NCBI GenBank assembly: GCA_017626365.1
Contig: JAGAIV010000033.1
Span: 62,001 to 126,000 of the forward strand
From: Clostridia bacterium
GTDB taxonomy: Bacteria; Bacillota; Clostridia; TANB77; CAG-508
Direction of reading: 5' to 3'
DNA length: 64,000 nucleotides
Position 1 is the stretch's first letter; each line of letters opens with the position of its first letter. Below are positions 17,619-25,957 of the stretch, piece by piece. The notes under the pieces are model-generated. The model saw nothing but the letters and a program-made list of their open reading frames with translations, made no database searches and was not told the DNA's origin. A program made the position numbers and the translations under genes.

Positions 17619-17676
17619 TTATAAATTATGAGCATATGAGGGATAAGAAAATCTCATTTCTGCTTATGATTTATAA
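17619..17676 (+). terminator. Long hairpin after rho
   Basis: TTATAAAT-TATGAGCA...TGCTTATGATTTATAA arms with a central CTCAT/ATGAG pair; a likely terminator for rho. Confidence 0.7.
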
Positions 17677-17686
17677 AAATACAACA

Positions 17687-17712
17687 TTGCACAAAATCAA
17701 AGTTTTGTGCAA
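17687..17712. repeat. Perfect 10-bp inverted repeat
   Basis: TTGCACAAAA (17687-17696) and TTTTGTGCAA (17703-17712) around a 6-base loop, 10 bases downstream of the rho hairpin; a second terminator or an RNA stem. Confidence 0.7.
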
Positions 17713-17808
17713 AAAGGAATAGGAGTAAAATATAAAACCATGCAAAATGGTCCCCCCTTTCAAAATCTCGCTATTCCTTTAACAAAGCCTATTTCAGCCT
17801 ATTATTAT

Positions 17809-17867
17809 AACAACAAACTATATTACTTTCTTATAAAAAGCTCTTAAAATCGATTCTGGAGCTTCAT
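17809..17867 (+). repeat. Dispersed repeat, copy 1
   Basis: ACAACAAACTATATTAC, then CTTAAAATCGATTCTGGAG and CTTC; aligns with copy 2 over about 55 bases. Confidence 0.6.
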
Positions 17868-18002
17868 TTTTTTATATTATTCCTGGTTTGATTTTTTTTC
17901 ATTATTGTAACTACATTTTTAAAAAAATTTTTATATAACTTTAGATTATTTTATCAAAATTTCCTAAATCCTTAATTTTAAGTATTTTGCTTGATTTTTT
18001 AG

Positions 18003-18060
18003 ACAACAAGTTATATTACCTTTTAATAAAAACGGCTTAAAATCGATTCTCGTGCGTCAC
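18003..18060 (+). repeat. Dispersed repeat, copy 2
   Basis: ACAACAAGTTATATTACC, then GGCTTAAAATCGATTCTCG and TGCGTCAC; about 190 bases after copy 1. Confidence 0.6.
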
Positions 18061-18164
18061 TTTTTTAGCCATTTTTCAGCATTTTTAATAGATGCCTAAA
18101 AATCAGCATTTACACTTAATTTTATATATAAAGACTAGCTTTTTAAATTTGCACATCTAATTTA

Positions 18165-18222
18165 AAACATATAATTGTTAGATAAAATATTAAAATGTCT
18201 TAAAATCGATTTTAATGCGTCT
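18165..18222 (+). repeat. Dispersed repeat, copy 3 (diverged)
   Basis: The core GTCTTAAAATCGATTTTAAT and GCGTC is kept; the left half is poorly conserved. About 170 bases after copy 2. Confidence 0.5.
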
Positions 18223-18735
18223 ATAATATGAAATTATATTATTGATTAGTAATCTAAATTTATATAATTATTATACAATGATTTTATAAGTTTATAATAT
18301 AAAAATTTATTTAAAAACATTTTAGACAAATGTTCGTTTTAAAAAATTTATATTAAAAATTAACTTTGCACAAAATTTTTAAAATTTAATTTTTTAAAAT
18401 CTAATTATAAAAATTTTTATATTTTTAAATTTAAAATTTTATTTTTTACTTTTAATATTTTTATTTTAATTCATTTTAAAAAATTATTTTAAAATTTCTA
18501 TTTTATTTAATTCCCCTAAAATAGCCTATTCCCCTATTCCCTACTAATTTTTCTACATATATTAAAAATGTCTATATGACCTTCAAGTTCTTGTTTGGCT
18601 GAATTTGACCAACATCTTTACTTAATAATTTGTCCAAAGATCTAAAATTGGTTTATTAAATTTTTGACAAAAAAGAGCAATATCTAAAAATACTGCTCCG
18701 TAATTACTAATATAAATTGTAATTTGTCGCTAAGA

Positions 18736-19059
18736 TTATCTTTCAGATTCTTCATCAAATTCCTTTACTCTTGTGTTTACACCATCAATAACTTTATATT
18801 CTCTTTTAGAATTTTTATAAACTTTTTTCTGTATTTCATCTTCTAAGTCTATTCCTAAAATCTCTGATAATCCTAATAAATAAATAGCCACATCTGCTAA
18901 TTCTTCACCTAAATCATCTTTCTTTTTTCTCCAAGCCTCATAAGCTTCAGCAACCTCTCCATAAGTTAAGCAAAATTCTTTATTTACATCTGTTACATTA
19001 AATCCTTTATCTACTTTGTTCTGATATATTTCTTTTTGTAATTTCTTTAAATCTACCAT
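18736..19059 (-). CDS. MazG-like nucleotide pyrophosphohydrolase
   Basis: A 107-residue protein of the MazG/all-alpha NTP-PPase group. The metal-binding pattern is seen as EVAEAYEAWRKKKDDLGEELADVAIYLLG (residues about 31-60), with the E-x-x-E and E-x-x-D pairs. Such proteins hydrolyse (deoxy)NTPs to monophosphates. It is 32 bases downstream of a NUDIX hydrolase gene on the same strand, so the pair may be a nucleotide clean-up unit in the accessory block. Confidence 0.8.
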   Translation of the reverse strand: MVDLKKLQKEIYQNKVDKGFNVTDVNKEFCLTYGEVAEAYEAWRKKKDDLGEELADVAIYLLGLSEILGIDLEDEIQKKVYKNSKREYKVIDGVNTRVKEFDEESER

Positions 19060-19091
19060 TCTACTACCTCCATATTTCCATATATTTTGTT

Positions 19092-19517
19092 CTAATATTT
19101 ATCAATTTCTGTACCATTTTTCAAATAAACTTTTATCTGTCTTATGATATGTGGTATATTATAATTTCCTGCGAATTTTGAATTATTTAATAATTCATCA
19201 TTTATAGTTACCCACTCTAGTTTATTTTTTTCTTCTATTAAATTTACTTCATGTTTTAAAATACCATAATAAACCTGTAAATTATTTTCATATTTAAAGT
19301 AGTTTAAATCCATAAAATGGTCTAATTTTATATCTTCACGAGATATTCCTGTCTCTTCAAATAATTCTCTGTATGCTGCATCATCATTATTTTCTCCATC
19401 TTCTACTTTACCACCGACAAAATTATATAGCCCCTTATATGGTTCTTTTGCTCTTATACAAAAAAGCACCTTATCTAAGTTCTTACTAAAGACCACAATT
19501 AAATTCAATTTTCTCAT
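19092..19517 (-). CDS. NUDIX hydrolase
   Basis: A 141-residue NUDIX enzyme with a full Nudix box: G-K-V-E-D-G-E then REL-F-EETGI (GX5EX7REUXEEXGU) at about residues 36-58. MutT-like strands precede it (LNLIVVFSKNLDKVLFC). It would cleave a nucleoside diphosphate linked to another group; substrate unknown. It probably shares a transcript with the MazG-like gene. Confidence 0.88.
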   Translation of the reverse strand: MRKLNLIVVFSKNLDKVLFCIRAKEPYKGLYNFVGGKVEDGENNDDAAYRELFEETGISREDIKLDHFMDLNYFKYENNLQVYYGILKHEVNLIEEKNKLEWVTINDELLNNSKFAGNYNIPHIIRQIKVYLKNGTEIDKY

Positions 19518-19569
19518 GATAACATTTCCTTTACAACTTACTATCTTTCGTTATAATTATATAATAAAA

Positions 19570-19597
19570 AGTAGATAATTTCAACTGATTATCTACT
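19570..19597 (-). terminator. Terminator of the TetR operon (repeat family copy)
   Basis: Perfect 10-bp stem AGTAGATAAT / ATTATCTACT around TTCAACTG. A similar hairpin and flanks recur at 20707-20736. Confidence 0.75.
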
Positions 19598-19623
19598 CTA
19601 CTTATTGTAAGTTGTATGTGTCT

Positions 19624-20205
19624 TTAACATACTCCTACACATTTTATAATAACATCTTCAAGATCACTAATTGAATCCTTACAATCTGTGTTAAGCCATT
19701 CTTTGATTATTGCCATAATACCATTGATATAAAAACTAATTAAATAGTTTCTTTCTTTTTCAGCTATATTAAATCTCTCTAAGATTGGAATAAGAATATG
19801 CTTCTTCAAATGATTATATTTATCAAATGCACTCATCCCTCTTGGGTTATTGAAGGATGCTCTAAATATTTTTTTATTATCTTTTATAAAAGTCAAATAT
19901 GGTGTTAAATACTTTTTTTCTACCAATTTTAAATCTTCAAGTGAAGAATATTTTATTTTATCAATAAATTCTTTAGAATTTTCATTAAAGTAATCTATAA
20001 ACTTTTCATTTATATAATTCATAGTTTCTTCTACTAAATCATTCATAGATTCATAATGTAAATAAAAAGTTGACCTATTTACTCCTGCTTTATTACAGAT
20101 TTCTTTTACAGTAATATATTCAATATCTTTTTTCTCAAGTAAATATATTAGTGCCTCATCAAAAAGAATAGCAGTATTAAAATATTTACTTCCATTTTTA
20201 TTCAT
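19624..20205 (-). CDS. TetR-family transcriptional regulator
   Basis: A 193-residue regulator. The N-terminal helix-turn-helix is clear: ALIYLLEKKDIEYITVKEIC, then NKAGVNRSTFYLHYESMNDLVEE, the TetR recognition-helix pattern. The remainder resembles the TetR_C ligand domain of the DhaS-like group (KKHILIPILERF). It is cotranscribed with the small membrane protein gene 20226-20579, only 20 bases upstream, and may control it. Confidence 0.88.
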   Translation of the reverse strand: MNKNGSKYFNTAILFDEALIYLLEKKDIEYITVKEICNKAGVNRSTFYLHYESMNDLVEETMNYINEKFIDYFNENSKEFIDKIKYSSLEDLKLVEKKYLTPYLTFIKDNKKIFRASFNNPRGMSAFDKYNHLKKHILIPILERFNIAEKERNYLISFYINGIMAIIKEWLNTDCKDSISDLEDVIIKCVGVC

Positions 20206-20225
20206 TTAATACTGCCACTCCTTTC

Positions 20226-20579
20226 TTAATTTTTACTTTCTGCAATTTCATTTGCAAGTCTTATTATGTCTTGTGCATATTTAGCTTTTGAATTTGCAAG
20301 TATTTTTTTGTATGAGAAATAATTAGTGCTTACACCAATTAGTCCCAAAATACCAATAACAATACCTAAAGCTGTAAACTTTCCATTTCCTATGACATTC
20401 ATAGATAAACACATTCCTAATCCTAAAACTAAACTCATAATTATTCCATTAGTATAAACAAATATGTCTGCTGGTAATTTTGCCTTTCTATCTAATTTTT
20501 TTAATGCTATTACTTTTGATTCTTTTTTTGCAGAATATTCATTTGCAATATGCTCTGCATAAATTTTATCTGTATTCAT
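20226..20579 (-). CDS. Small membrane protein cotranscribed with TetR regulator
   Basis: A 117-residue protein: a charged N-terminus (DKIYAEHIANEYSAKKESK), two hydrophobic segments near residues 39-62 and 68-88, and a soluble tail. No family is recognised. The gene is the first of a two-gene operon with the TetR regulator. Its likely promoter region (20600-20660) holds a direct repeat starting TTGTTC, followed by AAAT and TACTAAA in each copy, a possible operator. Confidence 0.6.
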   Translation of the reverse strand: MNTDKIYAEHIANEYSAKKESKVIALKKLDRKAKLPADIFVYTNGIIMSLVLGLGMCLSMNVIGNGKFTALGIVIGILGLIGVSTNYFSYKKILANSKAKYAQDIIRLANEIAESKN

Positions 20580-20883
20580 AATAAATACCTCCCTTTCTTT
20601 ACTTTATATTTTAACAAGTTTAGTATTTATTTTGAACAACATATTTTTAGTATTGTGTTGATTTTAGAACAATAAATTACTAATTATTGTTACGATTATA
20701 TAACAAAGGACAGGTAATTTCAACTAATTATCTGCCCTACAATTTGTAATTTATTTAACTGGTGTTTCAATTTGTGTCGAAATAATATAAATGTAACCGA
20801 ATAAACATAATAATAGATGATTTATAATTATTTTAGTTTGTTGGTCTGATTATTATCCATAACATTCTCTTTATTTCTATATT
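20580..20883. other. Intergenic region of accessory block
   Basis: No gene is seen. The left part is the promoter and putative operator region of the 20226 operon; the hairpin at 20707-20736 would end the 20884 gene. The rest is plain AT-rich sequence. Confidence 0.6.
20707..20736 (-). terminator. Terminator of 20884-21306 gene (repeat family copy)
   Basis: GGACAGGTAAT...ATTATCTGCCCT stem; shares TAATTTCAACT and ATTATCT and flanking TTATATAA with the hairpin at 19570. Confidence 0.65.
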
Positions 20884-21306
20884 TTACAATTCTTCTTTTT
20901 TATATGGATTTCTTACAAGGCATAATCCTGATACTAGAATGCCTAAAATACCAACAAATTTTCCTCCAATCGTAATAGTATACAAAGCAGCATTTTTATA
21001 TGTAGAATATATGACATTTTTGATTGGTAAAAATCCTAAAAATAAGTTATAAGGAAATAAAATATTCTCTACTCTTACACATGATATTTCACTGGTTTTA
21101 TCATCTTGAATTTGATATATAAAGTATTCAATCATACTTCCATCAGGCTCATAAACCGATTCTAGTTCTGCGTCTATAATTGTTCCGTGCTGAATTTGTA
21201 GCTTTGGTTCTATTATTTTCCCTATTACAAAGCTAGCAATTAATATTATTAGAGATACAACAAGTATTAATATTACTTTTTTTGTCCAACTTTTTCTTTC
21301 GTCCAT
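20884..21306 (-). CDS. Unrecognised membrane-anchored protein, 140 aa
   Basis: No family is recognised. There is a hydrophobic segment near residues 10-30 (VILILVVSLIILIASFVIG), an extracytoplasmic-looking beta-rich middle (HGTIIDAELESVYEPDG), and a second membrane segment near residues 112-130. The last residues are basic. It stands alone on the minus strand in the accessory block. Confidence 0.55.
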   Translation of the reverse strand: MDERKSWTKKVILILVVSLIILIASFVIGKIIEPKLQIQHGTIIDAELESVYEPDGSMIEYFIYQIQDDKTSEISCVRVENILFPYNLFLGFLPIKNVIYSTYKNAALYTITIGGKFVGILGILVSGLCLVRNPYKKEEL

Positions 21307-21393
21307 TTTTTATTCCTTTCACATATAATATTTGTTCTTTGCCCTTTAATCACATGTATTATCTTTGTCATTTTCTACATATATTCAATACAA

Positions 21394-21780
21394 CTATTCC
21401 CAAACAATAACTATATCTGCTGATACATCTGTAGCTTGCAATGCTAAAATCAGTTTTTCACCTTTATAAAGTTCAAAATTTTTAACTTTATCGACTAGAC
21501 TAATTGAACCATCTTCTCTTCTTGGAAATAAACCATAAGTAGATGAACTTAATTCAATTTTTTTATTACTAATATCTTCTATTTTTATTTCAAAATTATT
21601 ACCTAATATATTACATTCAAATTTATCATTCTCTTTATATGTGCTAGAGATTGTCTCTTCACCACAAATTATTTTTAAATAAACAGAGGATTGTTTTTTA
21701 TTATTAAAAAAAATATAACTAGCTATTCCTATAACAAAAATCAATGCAATTACTATATATACAATATATTTCTTATTCAT
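21394..21780 (-). CDS. Unrecognised secreted or anchored protein, 128 aa
   Basis: A signal anchor (YIVYIVIALIFVIGIASYIFF) is followed by a beta-rich domain of about 100 residues with no recognised family. It lies 87 bases upstream of the previous gene on the same strand, so the two may be cotranscribed. Confidence 0.55.
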   Translation of the reverse strand: MNKKYIVYIVIALIFVIGIASYIFFNNKKQSSVYLKIICGEETISSTYKENDKFECNILGNNFEIKIEDISNKKIELSSSTYGLFPRREDGSISLVDKVKNFELYKGEKLILALQATDVSADIVIVWE

Positions 21781-22054
21781 ACAAATTCTCCTAACATTAA
21801 TATATTACTTTAAATGAAAACCGTGGCTAGTGTTAATTCATCATTTTCAATACTTCAATTTTATAACTTTTTTACATCAATATATTATAGCATATCACTT
21901 CCCCAAAAATCAAATTGATTGGTTTACAATATGAAAATCTATTATAGAATTATACTAAATTTTATTAAACATTGTACAAAACATTTCACTTTTGATGTAT
22001 AATTAATTTATAAAAACACCTTAAAACTATTTTTTATATTGGAGGTTATATATT

Positions 22055-23030
22055 ATGATAAGTCGTGAAGAAAATCCAGATTATCTAAATTCTTTTTTAG
22101 ATTATTCTGTTACGATATTAAATAAATCCCCTAACAGTATCAAGGAATATAATTACGACCTTGCTACATTTTTAAAATTTATTAAAATTCATTTTGGATT
22201 AACTAAGGAATCGGATTTTTCTAAAATAACGATTAATGACTTACCGATTAGTGTTATTAAAAAGATAACTTTAGATGATATTCATGCTTTTATTTCTTAT
22301 TTAGCTACAGAACTTAGAAGTAAAGCAGCAACTCGTGCAAGAAAAATTTCGACTATTAGAATATTTTTTAAATACTTATCTATAAAAGCAAAACTAATTG
22401 AAGTAAATCCTGCTCAAAATCTAGAAACTCCTAAACTTGATAAACGTACCCCTAAATATTTAACTTTAGAAGATAGTAAAAAATTACTTGATGTTGCAGG
22501 TGATGAAGATAATAGAAATTCCGAACGAGATTATGCAATTACTACTTTGTTTTTAAACTGTGGAATGCGTTTATCAGAACTTGTCAATATTAATATAAAA
22601 GACATTAAATTTGATGAATGTCAAATGACTGTTATTGGTAAAGGTAATAAAGAACGTACTATTTATTTAAATAATGCATGTATGCGAGCTATTGCAAGTT
22701 ATTTAAGCGTTCGTCCTAAAGAAGGAATCAATTATAAATCTAAAGATGCTTTATTTTTAAGTGAACGACGTGAACGCATTAGTAATCGTACTGTTCAATA
22801 TATTATTAAAAAAGAACTAAAAAAAGCTGGATTAGACACTAATAAGTATTCTGTACATAAATTAAGACATACTGCTGCAACCTTAATGTATCAATATCGG
22901 AAATGTTGATATTCGTGCACTTCAAGAATTACTAGGACATGCTAGTATTTCTACAACAGAAATTTATACTCACGTAGCAAATGAACAAGTTCGTAACGCC
23001 GTTGAAAGTAATCCATTAGCTAATTTGTAA
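22055..23030 (+). CDS. xer: Xer-type tyrosine recombinase, needs +1 frameshift at CGG
   Basis: 324 residues once C22898 is skipped. The N-terminal core-binding domain ([20 protein letters not shown]) and the catalytic Arg motif [11 protein letters not shown] are in the first frame, as is [14 protein letters not shown]. The zero frame then stops after two codons. The +1 frame gives [20 protein letters not shown] and [12 protein letters not shown], which hold the second catalytic His (GHA) and the tyrosine nucleophile. Without the shift the enzyme cannot cut DNA. Length and motifs match XerC/XerD-like recombinases that resolve chromosome dimers; it may equally belong to the neighbouring accessory block. 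Confidence 0.92.
22898..22901 (+). other. CGGA +1 frameshift site in xer recombinase
   Basis: Preceding codon TAT; C22898 is surplus. Zero frame: CGG AAA TGT TGA. +1 frame: GGA AAT GTT GAT ATT, giving the usual G-N-V-D-I-R. Confidence 0.92.
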
Positions 23031-23074
23031 AAATTCTGCTAGCTCAATATTTTCTATTGAACTAGCAGAATTTT
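23030..23074. terminator. Bidirectional terminator xer / 23082 gene
   Basis: 13-bp outer stem AAAATTCTGCTAG / CTAGCAGAATTTT with an inner TCAATA/TATTGA stem, overlapping the stop codon of xer. Confidence 0.85.
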
Positions 23075-23081
23075 ATTGTTC

Positions 23082-23399
23082 TTAGGTATTAAGAATTCTG
23101 AATTTTATGGGAATGGTAATTTTAGAATTAATAGGAATTTCACCATACTCTTCTACTTTTATTTTGGCAATTTCTCCAACATCAGTATCAGTCTTAAAAA
23201 TATCTACAGTAACATTCAAAATATCATCTTTGAGTACAGTAGTAAATTTAAGCCTTGCGCTAATTGGTGTAGTTTTGTACAATGGTCCAAACTCTAATTT
23301 ATCCGTATTCCATTGAATTTCTCTACATACAGCAGCTAGCGCCTCTTCATTAAATTCTTCAACTACTTTCCGACACCTTAATACTTCTGACAAATACAT
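23082..23399 (-). CDS. Orphan protein, 105 aa
   Basis: No family is recognised. It opens MYLSEVLRCRKVVEEFNEEA and continues as a beta-rich chain (TPISARLKFTTVLKDDI). It is a single-gene unit behind AAAGGAGGAAAG with its own terminator. The ninth residue region holds AGG TGT CGG AAA, an in-frame CGGA that must be read as Arg, since a +1 shift gives TAG after two codons. It belongs to the CGG-containing orphan class. Confidence 0.6.
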   Translation of the reverse strand: MYLSEVLRCRKVVEEFNEEALAAVCREIQWNTDKLEFGPLYKTTPISARLKFTTVLKDDILNVTVDIFKTDTDVGEIAKIKVEEYGEIPINSKITIPIKFRILNT

Positions 23400-23537
23400 T
23401 TTTCTTTCCTCCTTTAAATTATTACTAGAGGATCATAATGCCTCTAGCAATAAAGTTACTATAAGCATTATATGCTTTGAATTTTAAATTATTTTATCAC
23501 ATTTTTTATTAGATAACAAGGTTTGTTAGAACAAATG

Positions 23538-23840
23538 CTATAATTCCTTTATCTTCAATTCTTGATTTACTTTTAAATCACTACTATTTATAGAGTTTAT
23601 TTGTTTAATATCTTCTACAATTGTTCTAATATTTTTATTGCTATAATATTCGTTTGTTTCTTGTTCTTGTTTTGCAATACTCCATAAAGTATCTCCACCT
23701 GCCACATAAATAGTTCTATATTTAATTTCTGCATGAGATAAACTCTTATTCGTTATAATTAAACTTATTCCCATAATTAATATAAATATTAATAGAATAC
23801 TTCTTATAAATTTACCTTTGTTTACTATTTTTAAATTCAT
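23538..23840 (-). CDS. yneA: LysM-domain cell division suppressor, YneA-like
   Basis: A 100-residue protein with one N-terminal membrane span (ILLIFILIMGISLIIT) and an extracytoplasmic LysM domain (YVAGGDTLWSIAKQEQ ... INSSDLKVNQELKIKEL). This is the layout of YneA, the SOS-induced inhibitor that delays division after DNA damage. The promoter has consensus -35 and -10 boxes and a LexA-box-like sequence immediately downstream (23884-23895), which supports SOS control. Confidence 0.82.
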   Translation of the reverse strand: MNLKIVNKGKFIRSILLIFILIMGISLIITNKSLSHAEIKYRTIYVAGGDTLWSIAKQEQETNEYYSNKNIRTIVEDIKQINSINSSDLKVNQELKIKEL

Positions 23841-23883
23841 TTGTATTTCCCCCTTTTTGAATGAATTATATTATTTAGTTGGC

Positions 23884-23935
23884 GAACATTCATTCTTTAT
23901 AAAATTATTATAAGCAAACAAAAGTTTTTTGTCAA
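23884..23935 (-). promoter_or_regulatory. yneA promoter with LexA-like operator
   Basis: Minus strand: TTGACA (23935-23930), 17 bases, TATAAT (23912-23907). Downstream of the -10 lies GAATGAATGTTC (23895-23884), one mismatch from the Gram-positive LexA pattern GAACNNNNGTTC. Confidence 0.75.
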
Positions 23936-24074
23936 TACTTTTTTATAAAAAACAAAAAAATGTTTGTATTATGCTTTGTGAATTTTTTATGAATTTTATA
24001 AATTTGCTAAACAAATGTCTGAAATTGTGTTATTATTCTTATTGTAGATAATTTTTATATAAGGAGGCTTTATT

Positions 24075-24617
24075 ATGAATAGTTCATTTATTCGAAAATA
24101 CAGTGCCAACACACTTATTGTTTCTATATTATTACTATTATTTTCATTATTTTTAATTATTAAGCCAGTAACATCTTTGAATTTTATTATGATTTTATTA
24201 GGATGTATTACTGTCTTAGATGGTATTATTCATATCATTTCTTACTTTTCTAGTTCTGCAGAATTTAGAGCTTTCAGTTTTGAACTAGTACAAGGAATAT
24301 TGGGTACTTTATTAGGATTTGTATTTATTTTTAATCCACAAATTATTGTTTCTTTCTTACCATTTATTATAGGAGCTTGGATTATTGTAGAAGGAATTAT
24401 TAAATTTCAATTTTCATTTAATATAAAAGGAAATGAAGCTGGTAATTGGGTTATTCTTTTATTATTATCTATACTAACAATAATTTTAGGATTTATTATT
24501 ATCTTTAATCCTTTTGGAACAGCTATTGCCATTACAACCCTTGCCGGTATCTTTTTATTAGTTAGTGAAATTGTAAATATTATTGAATCTATCTATGTGT
24601 TAGCTAAATTTAAATAA
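24075..24617 (+). CDS. HdeD/DUF308-family membrane protein
   Basis: A 180-residue protein with six hydrophobic segments arranged as three repeated pairs (ILLGCITVLDGIIHIISYF; LPFIIGAWIIVEGIIKFQF; TTLAGIFLLVSEIVNIIES). The internal repetition with Asp/Glu-Gly-Ile in each pair is typical of DUF308/HdeD. Function in Gram-positives is unknown. It diverges from yneA. Confidence 0.8.
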   Translation: MNSSFIRKYSANTLIVSILLLLFSLFLIIKPVTSLNFIMILLGCITVLDGIIHIISYFSSSAEFRAFSFELVQGILGTLLGFVFIFNPQIIVSFLPFIIGAWIIVEGIIKFQFSFNIKGNEAGNWVILLLLSILTIILGFIIIFNPFGTAIAITTLAGIFLLVSEIVNIIESIYVLAKFK

Positions 24618-24622
24618 AACAT

Positions 24623-24666
24623 AAAAGAAAGTAGAAAGAAATTATTAAGTTCTTCTACTTTCTTTT
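24623..24666. terminator. Bidirectional terminator DUF308 / spoVFB
   Basis: AAAAGAAAGTAGAA pairs with TTCTTCTACTTTCTTTT (one bulge) between convergent genes. Confidence 0.8.
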
Positions 24667-24670
24667 ATGT

Positions 24671-25250
24671 TCATAACAAAATTGGTTGAATTTGTTCTTT
24701 TTCCAAAGCATATTCTAATGTTTTTGTAATGTATTCTGGATCAAATACCAATGAACGAGGCTTGGTAATTGGATTATCCTGTCTAAACGGAACAAAAAAA
24801 TAATTATTTCTATTCAATAAACATCCTATATTTGACGCATTACCACTTAATGCATCATTTGTTGACACAGCAATTACTAATGCGTTATTATTTCTTAAAT
24901 GAGATTTTGCAGCCATGGTTACCGGTGTATCTGTAATTCCGTTTACTAATTTCGCAATAGTATTACCAGTGCATGGTGCTATTATCATAATATCCGTCAT
25001 TTTTTTAGGACCGAATTGGTTCTGCGTCTGGAATAGTATGAATTATTTTTTTGCCAGTTATTCTTTCTATTTCATCAATAAAATCTTGTGCATTTCCAAA
25101 CCTTGTGTCTGTTTGATAGGCATTAAAAGACATAATTGGTACCACTTCTGCACCTTGATTTATAATATCTTTTATTTTAGGAATGGTATTTTTAAATGTA
25201 CAAAAAGAACCAGTCATAGCAAAACCGACCTTTTTTCCTTCTAATTTCAA
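24671..25250 (-). CDS. spoVFB: Dipicolinate synthase subunit B, needs +1 frameshift at CGG
   Basis: 192 residues with TTG start at 25250 after GAGGGG. First frame: KLEGKKVGFAMTGSFCTF ... TIPDAEPI; second frame: PKKMTDIMIIAPCTGNTIAK ... GLLNRNNYFFVPFRQD-like C-terminus. Skipping the C at 25013 gives AEPIGPKK, the family's conserved joint in this flavoprotein-fold protein. SpoVFA/B makes dipicolinic acid in the mother cell for the spore core. No subunit A gene is in the window. Confidence 0.9.
25010..25013 (-). other. CGGT +1 frameshift site in spoVFB
   Basis: Minus strand, preceding codon ATT. Zero frame: CGG TCC TAA. +1 frame: GGT CCT AAA AAA ATG, giving E-P-I-G-P-K-K. Confidence 0.9.
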
Positions 25251-25344
25251 AATATATAGCCCCCTCTCTTTTGTTATTATAATAATATATTATGAAATTA
25301 TGTTAATTTTGCCACCTGGTTCAAATGTGTTTTTCAATTATCTC

Positions 25345-25788
25345 CTATTTTTTAATATAATAAAATTTCAAGTTGATTTCTTTTGCTCCATAGTAATTTA
25401 AAATTTTTTGCATACGTATATTTTCATTTCCTGTCGCGCAGGATGCAATATGAATATCCTGATTTTCTTGTTTTAATTTTTGTAATAATCGAAAGAAAAC
25501 ACCATATTTTCTATATTCCTTTTCCACATACATTTGTGAAATCCATAATACTTCACCATCATTAGCCCACTAAAAGTAAGAATATAAAATCATACCAGCT
25601 GGCTTTTCTTCTATCTCTGCTACTAAACATTTAAATTTAGGATTGATACCATATAGATCTTCATCAATTGTTTTTTCTAGGTGAGTGGTTTGTGTAGTTT
25701 GGTTTGTTTCGTTAATTTGTTTATTTGCATAAATAATAAAATCTTTATGTTTTTTGGATGCAGGTAATACTTTAACAATATATTCCAT
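25345..25788 (-). pseudogene. GNAT acetyltransferase interrupted by in-frame TAG
   Basis: A 147-codon GNAT-fold reading frame. The part before the stop holds DFIIYANKQINET and CLVAEIEEKPAGMILYSYF (strands 2-4); after TAG at 25572-25570 the same frame goes on WANDGEVLWISQMYVEKEYR and KYGVFFRLLQKLK, the acetyl-CoA-binding V/Y-x-x-x-x-R-x-x-G/x-G/A region. Unlike the CGG sites the frame does not change. TAG is used as a normal stop elsewhere (U32 gene, lysC), so this is probably a broken gene; a TGG-to-TAG change would explain it. Confidence 0.7.
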
Positions 25789-25957
25789 ATTTCTTTCTCC
25801 TTATTACTTTTGTATTATATCATGTATTTTGTTAACTTACAATTCCTTTGAACGTAAACATACATATAATTTTTTTAGCATAATCCCATATAAATCTGTA
25901 CTTTTTTAGAAAATCGTGCTAAAATATATATAAATTTGTATTTAGGAGGATAAAATA

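Larger units (their letters stand above)
17713..18735. other. Kilobase without recognisable genes
   Basis: This extremely AT-rich stretch has no credible coding region on either strand. It holds three diverged copies of a unit centred on CTTAAAATCGATT (see the repeat entries at 17809, 18003 and 18165). A short GAGCA...TGCTC stem occurs near 18675-18695. It marks the border between the conserved block ending at rho and the accessory block 18736-21780. Confidence 0.7.

Noticed and set aside
17713-18735. CRISPR array suggested by the regularly spaced units
   Set aside because: Only three diverged copies, spacing of 170-190 bases and no cas genes; not a CRISPR.
25860-25957. Purine riboswitch before guaA
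   Set aside because: The conserved purine aptamer core strings are absent; only a ribosome site and AT-rich leader are seen.
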